A stretch of DNA of 64,000 nucleotides from Bacteroidales bacterium (GCA_021740625.1 JAIOZK010000005.1:104884-168883), one strand, 5' to 3'; numbered from the stretch's first letter, positions 43,712 to 53,800 are shown. Notes: generated from the letters alone by a model not told the origin. A program made the numbers and translations.

Positions 43712-44374
43712 TCAGATGCTGAGGTATTTCATGAATGAATCATAGCGCTCCCTGAGGTCTTCAAGGTCTTCATCTTCCATGTAACTGGCTTTGATCAGGT
43801 AATCATAGCGGTTGAAAGTTTGAATAATGGGTCCGATTTCAATTTTGTTGATTTTCAGGGATACCTCCAGCCGGGTTGAATCGCTGTGGGAAGTTACGAA
43901 CATGCTGAGGATTTTGGCATCATTCGATTCAACAATCTGTGCGATCTCCGAGGCAGAATAATCATTCAGGCTCATTTCAAGAACGATCACCCCGCCGGGA
44001 TTATCCAATGAGGTGATCTGAGCGAATTGTTCAATGATATTCTGATAAGCAATGCAGCCCAGGTATTGCTTTTTGCTGTCCAGCACGGGCAATACTGTGA
44101 GTTTATGTTCGAAGATCAGCCGGAAGACATCGAAAATATGCTGATGATCGTAAATGTATATCTTTTCTGCTGATAGATGCAAGTTGATAAATTGCGTTTC
44201 AAAGTCGTTCATTTCGAACACATCTTTTTCTGACACGATGCCGATCAGTTCCTGTTTGTTGGTAACAGGCAGGTGGCTGATCCTGAAATCGTCCATCCAG
44301 CTCAAAGCGATGGCACCTGTGTCGGATAGTGACAAAGGTGTTATAAAATCTGATATTAGTTGTTTTGCGATCAT
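43712..44374 (-). CDS. CBS-domain-pair protein with C-terminal ACT-like region
   Basis: 220 residues. Two CBS motifs cover about 10-125 (ISHLPVTNKQELIGIVSEKD and LTVLPVLDSKKQYLGCIAYQ), which usually bind adenine nucleotides; residues 135-205 (GGVIVLEMSLNDYSASEIAQ and TRLEVSLKIN) resemble an ACT-like regulatory fold. No catalytic domain. In other Bacteroidota such a protein precedes nadK. It may sense adenylate or NAD state for the neighbouring pathway, which is inference. Cotranscribed with the Omp85-like gene (2 bp). Confidence 0.85.
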   Translation of the reverse strand: MIAKQLISDFITPLSLSDTGAIALSWMDDFRISHLPVTNKQELIGIVSEKDVFEMNDFETQFINLHLSAEKIYIYDHQHIFDVFRLIFEHKLTVLPVLDSKKQYLGCIAYQNIIEQFAQITSLDNPGGVIVLEMSLNDYSASEIAQIVESNDAKILSMFVTSHSDSTRLEVSLKINKIEIGPIIQTFNRYDYLIKASYMEDEDLEDLRERYDSFMKYLSI

Positions 44375-44382
44375 ATTTCCCC

Positions 44383-45324
44383 CTATCTGAGTTCCCAGTC
44401 TTTTTTATCAAAATAATCGTCCTGCAAAATGGCAAGGTAGTTTTTGTATCGGGTGATGCTGATCCTGCCTTCTTCTACTGCCTTTTTAACGGCACAGCCA
44501 GGTTCATGCACATGGGTGCAATTGTGAAATTTGCAATCCCACATGAGTGCCCTCATTTCCGGAAATCGTTCCGCAACTTCTTCTTTGACAAAATCCCGCA
44601 GGCCAAATTCTTTGATGCCGGGTGTGTCAATCACAAATCCACCAAAAGAGAGTTCATGCATTTCGGCAAAGGTAGTAATATGTTTTCCTTTTTGATGGAT
44701 TGAGGATATCTTGCCGGTCTTCAGTTCTAATCCCGGTTCGATCCAGTTCAGCAGGGTTGACTTGCCTACCCCTGAATGCCCGGAAAACAGGCTGGTTTTG
44801 TTTTTAAGTGCCTCCTTCAGTGAAATCATATTTTCTCCCGTTCTGGCAGATACTGCATTGCAGGGATAACCCGCTGTTTCATAAATGGACAAAAGTTCGT
44901 GAAGCTGCTTTTGTTGCTCTTCATCATAAAGATCTGTTTTGTTGAAGACAAGCCTTGCGGGTATGTGATAAGCTTCTGCAGTTACCAGGAAACGGTCGAT
45001 AAAACCGGTAGAAGTTCTCGGCATGGCCAGGGTGGCAACAAGAAATGCCTGGTCGATATTGGCTGCTATGATATGGGATAATTTAGACAGTTTTGTCGAT
45101 TTGCGGATGATGTGGTTTTTCCTTTCTCTGACTTTGTAGATCAGCCCGGTGTTTTCCTCTTTTTCCAGTGCATCAAATTCAACGTGATCGCCTACAGCGA
45201 CAGGATTCGTGGCTTTAATGCCCTGGATCCTGAATTTCCCTTTTATTTTACATTGAAATATCCGGCCATCTTCTGCCCTGACACTAAACCAACTTCCTGT
45301 AGACCTGATAACAATTCCGTCCAA
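44383..45324 (-). CDS. rsgA: ribosome small-subunit-dependent GTPase A
   Basis: 313 residues: an OB-fold (1-70), a circularly permuted GTPase with NKTD (128-131) before the P-loop GHSGVGKST (182-190) and DTPG, and a C-terminal zinc finger (DCKFHNCTHVHEPGCAVKKA). RsgA checks late 30S maturation. The start appears to be TTG at 45324, which matches the family N-terminus (GIVIRSTGSWFSV); no ATG lies close by in frame. Eight bp upstream of the CBS gene. Confidence 0.95.
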   Translation of the reverse strand: MDGIVIRSTGSWFSVRAEDGRIFQCKIKGKFRIQGIKATNPVAVGDHVEFDALEKEENTGLIYKVRERKNHIIRKSTKLSKLSHIIAANIDQAFLVATLAMPRTSTGFIDRFLVTAEAYHIPARLVFNKTDLYDEEQQKQLHELLSIYETAGYPCNAVSARTGENMISLKEALKNKTSLFSGHSGVGKSTLLNWIEPGLELKTGKISSIHQKGKHITTFAEMHELSFGGFVIDTPGIKEFGLRDFVKEEVAERFPEMRALMWDCKFHNCTHVHEPGCAVKKAVEEGRISITRYKNYLAILQDDYFDKKDWELR

Positions 45325-45393
45325 AATATGCTTATTAAATTATTTTTAACAATCCCATTGGCAAATAAGTTGTAAAATTACAAACAATTATAT

Positions 45394-45401
45394 TATTTTT
45401 G
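45394..45401 (+). promoter_or_regulatory. -7 box (TATTTTTG) for PrsW-like gene
   Basis: TATTTTTG fits TAnnTTTG; transcription would start near 45408, supporting the ATG at 45426 over an earlier in-frame start at 45399. Confidence 0.5.
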
Positions 45402-45425
45402 ATTTGCGAACCAAGACCAAAATTT

Positions 45426-46109
45426 ATGTCTGGAATTGATTATTTATCCCTTGTTATCAGTCCGGTTGTTGCAATCGCACTGGTATTGTATATGAATTAC
45501 CGTTTTCAGGTAAAATCAAATAAACACATGATCAATGCGATCATTTTTGGTTTGATCAGTGTTGTGCTGGTGCTGGCAGCACAGATCCTGGCCGAATCAT
45601 TTGGGCTGGATAGCCTGCGAAGCCTGAAGCGAACAGCCTTTTACAGTTTTGTGATCATCGGTTTTTCTTCGGAATTGGGGAAGTTTGTCTTTTTGCGATA
45701 TTATTTTCTGCCCAAAGAAAATTTTACCGGTCCCCTGGATGGTATAATATACAGCATTCTGATCGGGCTTGGATTTGCCACAACCGCCTGTATCCTGCTC
45801 GGCTTTGAAGTTATTGGAGCACGGGTGAACAACCTTTACCTTTTCCTGTTCGGCGCTGCCAATATCGTATTTGCTATCATCATGGGATTTTTCGTCGGAC
45901 TGGGCAAATCCAGACAAAACCGGTTTATCGATTCCATGACCGGCCTTTTTGCAGCTACCTTCCTGCACGGATTGTATGCCTTTTCCTTTGCAACCAGGGA
46001 TAATCGATTGCTGATCCTCTTTGCTATTGGCAGCATCGTAATCGTCATCCTCCTGAGTGCCAAGGCGATCAAGATCAAAGAAAATGATAAATACAACATG
46101 AAGGAATAG
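45426..46109 (+). CDS. PrsW-like multi-pass membrane protein
   Basis: 227 residues from the ATG at 45426 with about seven membrane helices. The layout resembles the PrsW family of intramembrane metalloproteases: a helix containing SSELGKFVFLRYYF (EExxK-like, but Ser replaces the first Glu), GLGFATTACILLGFE (Gly/Glu helix) and FAATFLHGLYAF (His helix). Since one motif-1 acidic residue is missing, activity is doubtful; the fold assignment is likely but not certain. It converges on dprA with only 1 bp between the stop codons. No sigma/anti-sigma gene is adjacent to suggest a substrate. Confidence 0.62.
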   Translation: MSGIDYLSLVISPVVAIALVLYMNYRFQVKSNKHMINAIIFGLISVVLVLAAQILAESFGLDSLRSLKRTAFYSFVIIGFSSELGKFVFLRYYFLPKENFTGPLDGIIYSILIGLGFATTACILLGFEVIGARVNNLYLFLFGAANIVFAIIMGFFVGLGKSRQNRFIDSMTGLFAATFLHGLYAFSFATRDNRLLILFAIGSIVIVILLSAKAIKIKENDKYNMKE

Positions 46110-46110
46110 T

Positions 46111-47217
46111 TCAAACAAGTTTATATACTTTACCGGGAAGACATTGTACCAGACCTTCGAATTCCAGATTGAGCAGGGCGGAAGCCACTTTAGTGGCACT
46201 TATCCCGCTTTTGATGCAAATTTTGTCGATGCCCAATTCATCATTTTCTTTTAACATTTCCAACAGTTTCCTTTCGTTTTCAGGAAGTTCTATGAATATT
46301 TTACGCTGAACGGTTTTTTTCTTTTTCTGCTCCTTCCAGCCCATCATATAGATAATATCGTCGGCCGACTGTATCAGAGCAGCGCGGTTGGTCTTGATCA
46401 GAAAATTACATCCCTCGGAATATTTTACCCCCACATTTCCGGGTATGGCAAATACATCTCGATTGTAGGAGCTGGCAATATCAGCGGTGATCAGGGCACC
46501 ACCCTTTTTTGCAGATTCAACCACAACTATTGCATCTGACAAACCTGCTACTATGCGGTTTCTTTTTGGAAAGTTCTCACGGTCGGGATTTGTCTTGCTC
46601 ATAAAATCGGTAAGCAAACCTCCTTGCCTGGCAATCTTTTCAGCCAGGTTTTTATTCAGGTAGGGATAGATTCGGTCCAGCCCATGTGCCAAAACGGCAA
46701 CAGTTTGCAGACCATGTTGTAAAGAGGTTTTGTGTGCCAGGGTATCGATGCCATAAGCCAGGCCGCTGATGACCAATATATTGTATTCCTTTAGTTTTGC
46801 AATAAGATCTTCTATGATCTCACGACCGTAATGTGTGGCACTGCGGGTGCCCACAACACTAATGATTTTCTGATGATTCAGATCGGCATTGCCTTTATAA
46901 TAGAGCATAAGAGGACTATCGATACATTGCTTTAGTCGGGTGGGATAGTCCTCCTTAGTATAAAACATCGTCTGAATGCTGTATTTCTCAATAAAAGCAA
47001 TTTCTTCTTCCGCTCGATGCAGCAGCTTAGGACTGAAAATTCCATTCAGGGTTTTGCGCGTGATTCCCCGGATTTTTAGCAAATGGGCTTTTTTCTCTTT
47101 GAATATGGCCTCCGGGCTGCCGCAATAATCAATAAGTTTCTTTCCTACAATATCGCCCACACCGGGTATTAGTGTGGAAGCAATCTGATAAAGGAGTTGC
47201 TGATTGTTTATTTTCAT
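46111..47217 (-). CDS. dprA: DNA-processing protein DprA
   Basis: 368 residues. N-terminal SAM/helix-hairpin region (1-75, GVGDIVGKKLIDYCGSPEAI), then the Rossmann-like DprA core with VGTRSATHYGREI, VISGLAYGIDTLAHKTSL, the GGLLTDF loop, FPKRNRIVAGLSDAIVVVES and a C-terminal winged-helix tail (about 300-368, IDKICIKSGISATKVASALL). It loads RecA on incoming single-stranded DNA during transformation. A -7 box is at 47241-47248. Confidence 0.95.
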   Translation of the reverse strand: MKINNQQLLYQIASTLIPGVGDIVGKKLIDYCGSPEAIFKEKKAHLLKIRGITRKTLNGIFSPKLLHRAEEEIAFIEKYSIQTMFYTKEDYPTRLKQCIDSPLMLYYKGNADLNHQKIISVVGTRSATHYGREIIEDLIAKLKEYNILVISGLAYGIDTLAHKTSLQHGLQTVAVLAHGLDRIYPYLNKNLAEKIARQGGLLTDFMSKTNPDRENFPKRNRIVAGLSDAIVVVESAKKGGALITADIASSYNRDVFAIPGNVGVKYSEGCNFLIKTNRAALIQSADDIIYMMGWKEQKKKKTVQRKIFIELPENERKLLEMLKENDELGIDKICIKSGISATKVASALLNLEFEGLVQCLPGKVYKLV

Positions 47218-47240
47218 GTGGAATTGGTATTTTTATACTC

Positions 47241-47248
47241 CAAAACTA
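47241..47248 (-). promoter_or_regulatory. -7 box (TAGTTTTG) for dprA
   Basis: Minus-strand TAGTTTTG fits TAnnTTTG, 24 bp upstream of the dprA ATG. Confidence 0.45.
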
Positions 47249-47255
47249 GGAAATT

Positions 47256-48332
47256 TTGCAAAAGACCAAGAACATCCTGCTTTGTCCACTTGATTGGGGG
47301 CTCGGTCATGCAAGCCGGTGTGTGCCCATCATACGGGCTTTGCTCGAACGAAACCAGAATATACTGATCGCTGCCTCAGGCCGGCCGCTTGTCTTTTTGC
47401 AAGATGAATTTCCCAGTCTCAAATTTATCGATTTTCCTGGATATGATATCAAATATCCGGAAAAATCTTCCATGCATATCAGCATGCTCATGCAAGTACC
47501 CGGAATTTTGCAAAAGATCAAAAAGGAGCATGAACAATTAAAAGAGATTGTGAGGAGACATGAGATAGATGTCGTATTCAGCGATAACCGTTACGGTTTG
47601 TGGCATGAGGATGTTCTTTCAATTTTTATGACCCATCAGCTAAAGATCAAGGCGGGCAATGCAATCATTGAAAATTTTTTGAAAAAAATTAATATGCATT
47701 ATATCAGGAAATTTGATGCATGCTGTGTACCCGATTTTCCTGATGAACAAAATTTATCGGGAACATTGTCGCATTTCGAGCAAAACAAACCAACTGCCCG
47801 GTTTATTGGACCACAAAGCCGTTTTTCGGTTTATCCGGTAGAGAGTGTATTTGATAAAAGATACACACTAATGATCCTCATCTCCGGTCCTGAGCCACAG
47901 CGAAGCATCTTTGAAGAAAAAGTCCTTACACAGGCGGATCGAATAAAAGTAAAAACATTGGTCCTGGCCGGAAAGCCGGAAAGACACGAACATTATCATA
48001 TCAATGATTTTGTGGAAGTGAAAAACCATATGGATTCCCGTACTTTATTGAATCACATGAAGAATTCGGAAATAATTCTTTCCCGTTCTGGATACTCTAC
48101 CATCATGGATCTGGCTTATATGAAAAAGAAAGCAATATTTATTCCGACACCGGGGCAAACAGAGCAGGAATACCTGGCGAAATATCATGCATCAAGAGGT
48201 CATTGTGTAAATGCATCCCAGCGTACCATGAATATTCAGGCTTTGCTAGAGGCAGCGAATGATATCAGGGGATTTGATCTTAAATTTGAGACCGGATTGC
48301 TGAATGGATTTTTGGCCGATTTGATCAGCTAA
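47256..48332 (+). CDS. MurG-like glycosyltransferase (GT-B, family-28 C-terminal type)
   Basis: 358 residues. The N-terminal half starts with LLCPLDWGLGHASRCVPIIR, the G-x-G-H-x-x-R loop of MurG/GT28-like enzymes. The C-terminal half carries LLNHMKNSEIILSRSGYSTI and AIFIPTPGQTEQEYLAKYH, the donor-nucleotide-binding end. The acceptor is unknown; a lipid or surface glycan is likely. Only TTG (47256) fits as a start: a TAG lies 9 bp upstream in frame and the next Met is past the conserved motif. It starts 38 bp from the divergent dprA. Confidence 0.82.
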   Translation: MQKTKNILLCPLDWGLGHASRCVPIIRALLERNQNILIAASGRPLVFLQDEFPSLKFIDFPGYDIKYPEKSSMHISMLMQVPGILQKIKKEHEQLKEIVRRHEIDVVFSDNRYGLWHEDVLSIFMTHQLKIKAGNAIIENFLKKINMHYIRKFDACCVPDFPDEQNLSGTLSHFEQNKPTARFIGPQSRFSVYPVESVFDKRYTLMILISGPEPQRSIFEEKVLTQADRIKVKTLVLAGKPERHEHYHINDFVEVKNHMDSRTLLNHMKNSEIILSRSGYSTIMDLAYMKKKAIFIPTPGQTEQEYLAKYHASRGHCVNASQRTMNIQALLEAANDIRGFDLKFETGLLNGFLADLIS

Positions 48333-48394
48333 GAAGGAGGCGGGATTTGGTGGAATAATGAGAGCCACAATTCCCAATTTTGAAAAATTCTAAA

Positions 48395-48402
48395 TAACTT
48401 TG
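48395..48402 (+). promoter_or_regulatory. -7 box (TAACTTTG) for hemerythrin-luxR unit
   Basis: TAACTTTG fits TAnnTTTG; transcription would start around 48408, 11 nt before the ATG at 48419, giving a very short leader. Confidence 0.5.
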
Positions 48403-48418
48403 TGCAAAATTGCAGATC

Positions 48419-49165
48419 ATGAAAAAAACAAGCGTGATAAATCCCGGGATGAAAATGGCTGAAGTGGTTCATATAGATTATACCCTGTTGCCTGTGATCA
48501 ACAGGTTTGGAATTTCTTTGGGCTTCGGGGATGAAACCATTGAACAAATTTGCCGTATGTATCATATCAACATGGATTTCTTTCTGGAGATCCTGAATAC
48601 TTTTCATGATCCGGATTATTTTCCTGAGGAGAACCTGAAAAAATATCCCATCGGTCTGCTGATCGACTATCTGAAGAAGACCCACAGTTATTACCTGGAA
48701 GTTAAGGTCCCCGAACTTGAAAAATTGATTACTGGTATGATCGACGATCCAAAGCAGGAAAGGCAGAAACATAAACTGATGAATGAGTTTTTTGCCCATT
48801 ACAAAAAGGAGCTGACCGATCATATTCTCAGGGAAGAGGATAAAGTATATCCCTATATTCTCGATCTCGAAAAAACAGTAAAAGAGAAAAATTGCAGCGA
48901 TGAAATGAAAAAGCGGTTGAACCGGTACAGCATTGATCATTTTCCCGACGAACATGATGATGTAGAGGAAAAGTTACTCGATCTGAAAAACATTATCATC
49001 AAATATCTTCCGCCCCCGATTGATGCCAACCGATGCAATGCTATATTGTATATGTTGTTTGAGTTGGAAAAAGACCTGAACGATCATGCCAGGATAGAGG
49101 ATACCATCATGGTCCCCATGGTGGCTGACCTGGAAAAACAATATGAAAAAATGATCAAAGCCTGA
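48419..49165 (+). CDS. hemerythrin HHE domain protein (RIC/ScdA-YtfE-like)
   Basis: 248 residues. N-terminal segment (about 15-85) resembles the ScdA_N/DUF542 module but lacks its paired Cys (FGISLGFGDETIEQ where the family has a CC pair). The C-terminal hemerythrin domain (about 85-245) has the diiron ligand pattern: H in KKTHSYYLE, H and E in FFAHYKKELTDHILREEDKV, H in PDEHDDVEEKL, and H and E in NDHARIEDTIMVPM. RIC proteins help repair iron-sulfur clusters after nitrosative or oxidative damage, and some hemerythrin proteins sense oxygen. Cotranscribed with the LuxR regulator (5 bp gap), so it may work as a sensor or output for it. Confidence 0.85.
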   Translation: MKKTSVINPGMKMAEVVHIDYTLLPVINRFGISLGFGDETIEQICRMYHINMDFFLEILNTFHDPDYFPEENLKKYPIGLLIDYLKKTHSYYLEVKVPELEKLITGMIDDPKQERQKHKLMNEFFAHYKKELTDHILREEDKVYPYILDLEKTVKEKNCSDEMKKRLNRYSIDHFPDEHDDVEEKLLDLKNIIIKYLPPPIDANRCNAILYMLFELEKDLNDHARIEDTIMVPMVADLEKQYEKMIKA

Positions 49166-49170
49166 GCTCA

Positions 49171-49758
49171 ATGAGTAATTATAACATTATAATGGCAGAG
49201 AAATCATACCTTGTCCGACTGGGTATCATGCAGGTGCTGGAAGAACTGAAAGTCCAGGCAACGATTTCCGAATGCAGCAACATAAAAGAGGTAAAGCACA
49301 GGTTGAAATCCATGGATGTGGATGTGATGATCATGAATGCAGCTTTTAAGGATATTTCGGCATCAGAGATTATCCAGTTGAAATCAGATCATCCGGGCCT
49401 GAAAGTAGCTCAGATTATAAATTCAGAAGAAGAGGCTATTCCTGTTGTGGACCATATCATCAATCTGAATGAAGATAAAAGAAAGGTATTTCAAAAGATC
49501 GAGGCTATTTTTAAATCGGCGCAACGGCCGAAACATGAAGCAAGCGAATCAGGGCTGAGCAAGCGCGAGATTGAGATACTTCGACTGGTTGCCAGGGGAC
49601 TTACCAACAGCGAGATTGCCGAAAAGCTTTTCATCAGCACCCATACGGTAATTTCCCACCGAAAGAACATTTCCCACAAGCTTGGTATTAAATCTGTTGC
49701 CGGACTGACGGTTTACGCGGTTCTGAATAATTATATCGACGGTTCCTCGATCCGCTGA
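49171..49758 (+). CDS. LuxR/NarL-type regulator with degenerate receiver domain
   Basis: 195 residues. The N-terminal 120 resemble a response-regulator receiver, but the phospho-acceptor Asp is Asn (N56 in DVMIMNAAFK) and the acidic pair at the start is AE (MAEKSYLVR). The C-terminal LuxR HTH is canonical (LSKREIEILRLVARGLTNSE then IAEKLFISTHTVISHRKNI, about 128-190). No histidine kinase is nearby. It follows the hemerythrin gene by 5 bp, so it probably responds to that protein or to a ligand rather than to phosphorylation. Confidence 0.88.
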   Translation: MSNYNIIMAEKSYLVRLGIMQVLEELKVQATISECSNIKEVKHRLKSMDVDVMIMNAAFKDISASEIIQLKSDHPGLKVAQIINSEEEAIPVVDHIINLNEDKRKVFQKIEAIFKSAQRPKHEASESGLSKREIEILRLVARGLTNSEIAEKLFISTHTVISHRKNISHKLGIKSVAGLTVYAVLNNYIDGSSIR

Positions 49759-49767
49759 ATAAAGTTT

Positions 49768-49775
49768 TATCTTTG
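49768..49775 (+). promoter_or_regulatory. -7 box (TATCTTTG) for lgt
   Basis: TATCTTTG fits TAnnTTTG; transcription would start near 49782, 11 nt before the lgt ATG. Confidence 0.5.
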
Positions 49776-49792
49776 GGCCAAAATTCAAAAGT

Positions 49793-50626
49793 ATGGGCTT
49801 GTTATACATTGTCTGGGATGTGGATCCTGAAATATTCAGCCTGGGACCCTTGTCGGTGCGTTGGTACGGATTGTTGTTCGCACTGTCTTTTGTGCTGGGA
49901 TATTTAATCATGCAAAAGTTCTTTAAAAAGGAGGGCATTCCGCAAAAGGTGCTGGATGAGCTGGCCACCTTTATGATCATTGCGACCATCATTGGTGCCC
50001 GTTTGGGGCATTGTCTTTTTTACGAACCGGAAAAATATTTGAGCAATCCAATCGAAATCCTGAAAATATGGGAAGGAGGCCTTGCCAGTCACGGGGCTGC
50101 ATTGGGTATACTTATCGCACTGCTCTGGTTTTCACGGAAAAATAAAAAACCCTATATCTGGATCCTGGACCGCATAGTTGTTGTGGTGGCACTGTCCGGA
50201 TTTTTTATTCGTACCGGAAACCTGATGAACTCCGAAATATTCGGATATGTTACCGACCTGCCCTGGGCTTTTGTCTTTAAAAGAGCTTATGATCCCGTAT
50301 TAGCGGTAGATCCACGTCATCCAACCCAGCTATATGAGGGTCTGTCTTACCTCGCCATCTTTTTCTTTTTATACTGGTATTACTTTAAGAAGCAGGGAAA
50401 ACCCCAACCCGGCTTTCTTTTTTCTATGTTCCTGATCCTTGTTTTTACAGCCCGTTTCCTTATCGAATTTCTCAAAGAACCACAGGTTGGCTTTGAACAG
50501 GGTATGGCCCTGAATATGGGACAACTGCTCAGCATCCCCTTTGTGCTGGTTGGATTGGTGATACTGTATTTCAGTTTGAAGAGAAGCGGAAGAGGCAGCA
50601 AGCCGGCAGCCGGCAGCGATCAGTAA
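49793..50626 (+). CDS. lgt: prolipoprotein diacylglyceryl transferase
   Basis: 277 residues with about seven membrane helices. The Lgt signatures are present: SVRWYGLLFALSFVLG (catalytic Tyr region), ARLGHCLFYEPE, GGLASHGAALGI, and FFIRTGNLMNSEIFG (essential Arg and Asn). It transfers diacylglycerol to lipobox Cys at the inner membrane. The last eight codons lie inside a tract of CGGCAGC/CAGTTGGCAG-like repeats that continues past the stop codon, so the extreme C-terminus (KPAAGSDQ) may be a recent tail. Confidence 0.95.
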   Translation: MGLLYIVWDVDPEIFSLGPLSVRWYGLLFALSFVLGYLIMQKFFKKEGIPQKVLDELATFMIIATIIGARLGHCLFYEPEKYLSNPIEILKIWEGGLASHGAALGILIALLWFSRKNKKPYIWILDRIVVVVALSGFFIRTGNLMNSEIFGYVTDLPWAFVFKRAYDPVLAVDPRHPTQLYEGLSYLAIFFFLYWYYFKKQGKPQPGFLFSMFLILVFTARFLIEFLKEPQVGFEQGMALNMGQLLSIPFVLVGLVILYFSLKRSGRGSKPAAGSDQ

Positions 50627-50811
50627 GCAGTTGGCAGTCATTGTTCATTTATTGGCTCCAAGATGTTCAGGTTGTTGTAATTTCGGGAGCATTCTCCAAA
50701 AACTATGAAATCAAAAACTTCTGCTTTTCCTGGATATCAACTCAGAACTCAGCCTCAAGTATCAAGTATCAAGTATTAAGTCTCAAGTAACCAGTCATCA
50801 AGCATCCAACG
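50593..50811. repeat. autocorrelated spacer repeats after lgt
   Basis: First a CAGC/GGCAG-rich tract (about 50593-50640) that overlaps the lgt end, then units ACTCAGA/ACTCAGC and TCAAGTA (TCAAGTATCAAGTATCAAG, TATTAAGTCTCAAGTAA; 50745-50805). Non-coding otherwise. Confidence 0.6.
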
Positions 50812-50814
50812 CTC

Positions 50815-53800
50815 TCACTGTTGAATAAATTCCAATTCTTTGTAAAAGAGGCTATCCAGCTCCTGTGAAAATTCTTTTTGCCCGTACTGCCTTGTCATTT
50901 GTCCCAGGCGTTGCAGGATGGCATAGGCCTGTTGCATATCCTGATCGAAATGTCCAGCACGTTTTGCATCCAACGAACGGTAGTATTCGAGTTCTTCGCG
51001 ATAATTGTCGGCCAGGATTTGCACGATCTTGTTTCCTTTTTCGGGATGCCCCGCCTGATAATAAATCTCAGCATATGGAATCATGTATAGATCGTAGGGG
51101 AATTTTTCTTCCGGGAAGAACTCAAGACATTTATCGATGGCTGCAGCAGCCGAGTCTTTTTTATTTTCGGCAATCAGCGCCTTTGCAAGCCGCAAATAAT
51201 TTTGCTTGGCGATTCCTGAATTCCTTGCACTTTCTCGGTCGACTGTAACATCAGGATCATTCAGTTTACCCCAGCGAGCCTTGTTCATCAGCACATCCCA
51301 GGTGTTATCGGCATATACACCACCAACTCCCTGTACATATTCCGTGGCCTTTACTGGCATGAATTTATAGACAATGCCATTCAGGTGACAGTATTCATCG
51401 ATATCTGCCACACCGCTTACGGAACTTGGATTTGCAAAATAAATCGGACGTTCCCAGTTGTTGGTGGCTAAAAAATCCAGCAACATCAGGTCATTTTTAA
51501 ACAGGTAACTCTGGGAAATATCCCATTCGATATAAGGGACGATCTTATCGGCCAATTCAGGGGGAACGATTCCATTCTCAACGCATTTGGCCGAATCAAC
51601 CGTAAGCCTGATTTTTTTGGTCGGCAGGTAATTGATCTTTTCTCCGCCCTGTATGGGGATTTTTGTCCTGTCTCTTTCATCAGCAATAAAATCAATGGCA
51701 TCTTTTAGTTCGACCCGGTCTTTGACCCTTTCGATTACCGGGAGCTGTTCATTCACTCCCTTTATATACTGGTCGCTTGATAGTGTGAGCGGCATTCTTT
51801 CTGAATCATATATCTTATGTCCCAGTTGATCCACATACCAGGCTCCTGATGAAAGCATATAATTGACCACCCTCAGGTCGGTCCTTTTGCCTTCCACTTC
51901 CTGAGCGTACCAGAGGGGGAATGTGTCGTTGTCGCCATTGGTAAAGAGAAAGCCGTCTTTTGCGCAGGATTCAAGGTAATTAAAGGCAAAATCCCGGGCT
52001 GCATATTTCCCGGAACGATCATGATCGTCCCATCCCTGTTTTGCCATGATCCCCGGGACCAGGATCAGGGTGATCAAAATGACCAACCCGGCTGTAATCG
52101 TTTCACTCTTCAGATATTTTTTCAGGCTGTTGATCAATCCAAGAACTCCTAACCCAATCCAGATTGAAAACGCATAAAAAGACCCTGCATAGGCATAGTC
52201 CCTCTCCCTGGGCTGGTATGGATACTGATTCAGGTAAATGATGATTGCCAGACCGGTCATGAAAAATAAAAGCCCGACTACCCAGGTATCTTTTTTACTT
52301 CTGTTAAGCTGGTAAAAGAAGCCGATCAATCCCAGGATCAGGGGCAACATATAGAATTTGTTGTGAGCAGGATTATCCCAGTGTTCAGGATATTCGTCAA
52401 GATTGCCCAGTCTCCATTCATCAATGAATTTGATACCGCTTATCCAGTTACCGTGCTCTAGTTCTCCCTGGCTTTCAACATCATTCTGCCTTCCAGCAAA
52501 ATTCCACATGAAGTAACGCAAATACATATGCCCGACCTGGTAGCTGAAGAAAAACCTGAGATTTTCACCAAAGGTTGGTTTTTTAATCGTTTCGGTACTT
52601 CCGTCAGGCCGTGTCACGCGCACGGGCGTTCCTTTCACATCTCCATATTGTTTATACATCCTGATGTGGCTCTGCTTCTGGTTGCTCCACATGCGTGGGA
52701 AGATGGTTTCCGTTTCGGGATCATATTCCACTTCGGTTCTGTGTCCGGTAATGACATATTTCCCTTTTTCTTTGTCCTTTACATAATAGGGGCTTCCTTC
52801 TTTGTAATCAATAACAGGCGAATTATAATACTGGCCGTAAAAGAGTGGCCAGTCGCCGTATTGCTCGCGGTTGAGGTAGGAGAGAAGGGAGATGGCATCT
52901 TCCGGACTGTTTTCATCGATGGGGGTGTCGGCATTTGAGCGGATTACCAGGATGAAAAAGGATGAATATCCGATCAGAATAAAGACAAGTCCCAGGATCA
53001 CGGTATTGGCAATGACCTTCCCATTTTGTCGGGTCCAGTGCAATCCCCATACAATTCCACCAATCAAAAGGATGAAATAGACAATGGTGCCTGAATTAAA
53101 AGGTAAACCGAGGGTATTCACGAAAAACAGTTCAAACATACCGGAGAGCTTGACAGCCCATGGAATAACCACATACATGATCAACACGAGAATAACAACA
53201 CTGACAATGCCGGTGGCAACAACACCTTTCCAGCTAAGCTTGTATTTCTTAAAGTAATAAACATAGGCAATTGCAGGGATTGCCAGCAGGTTTAGCAGGT
53301 GCACCCCGATGGAAAGTCCAATAAGATAGGTAATTAGGAGCAACCAGCGGAATCCCTGTCTTTTGTCAGCAACTCTCTCCCATCGCAATATGGCCCAGAA
53401 AACAAGTGCAGTAAAAAGGGAGGACATGGCATAAACTTCACCTTCCACGGCTGAGAACCAGAAGGAATCACTGAATGTAAAAGCCATGGAACCTACAAAT
53501 GCGGCGCCCAGTATGCTGACCATTTGGCCTTTTTTTATTTCATTTTCCCTGGCGACAAGCTTTTGTGCAAGCATGCTGATGGTCCAGAAAAGGAATAAAA
53601 TGGTGAAGCTGCTCGAGAGGGCCGACATGATATTGATCATGAGTGCAACCTGACTGGTATCGCCGAAAGCAAAAAGGGAGAAAATTCTACCCATCAATTG
53701 AAAGAAGGGAGCTCCGGGTGGATGTCCAACCTGCAGCTTGTAGGCCGTAGCAATATATTCGCCGCAATCCCACCAACTGGCAGTGGGTTCAACCGTTAGA

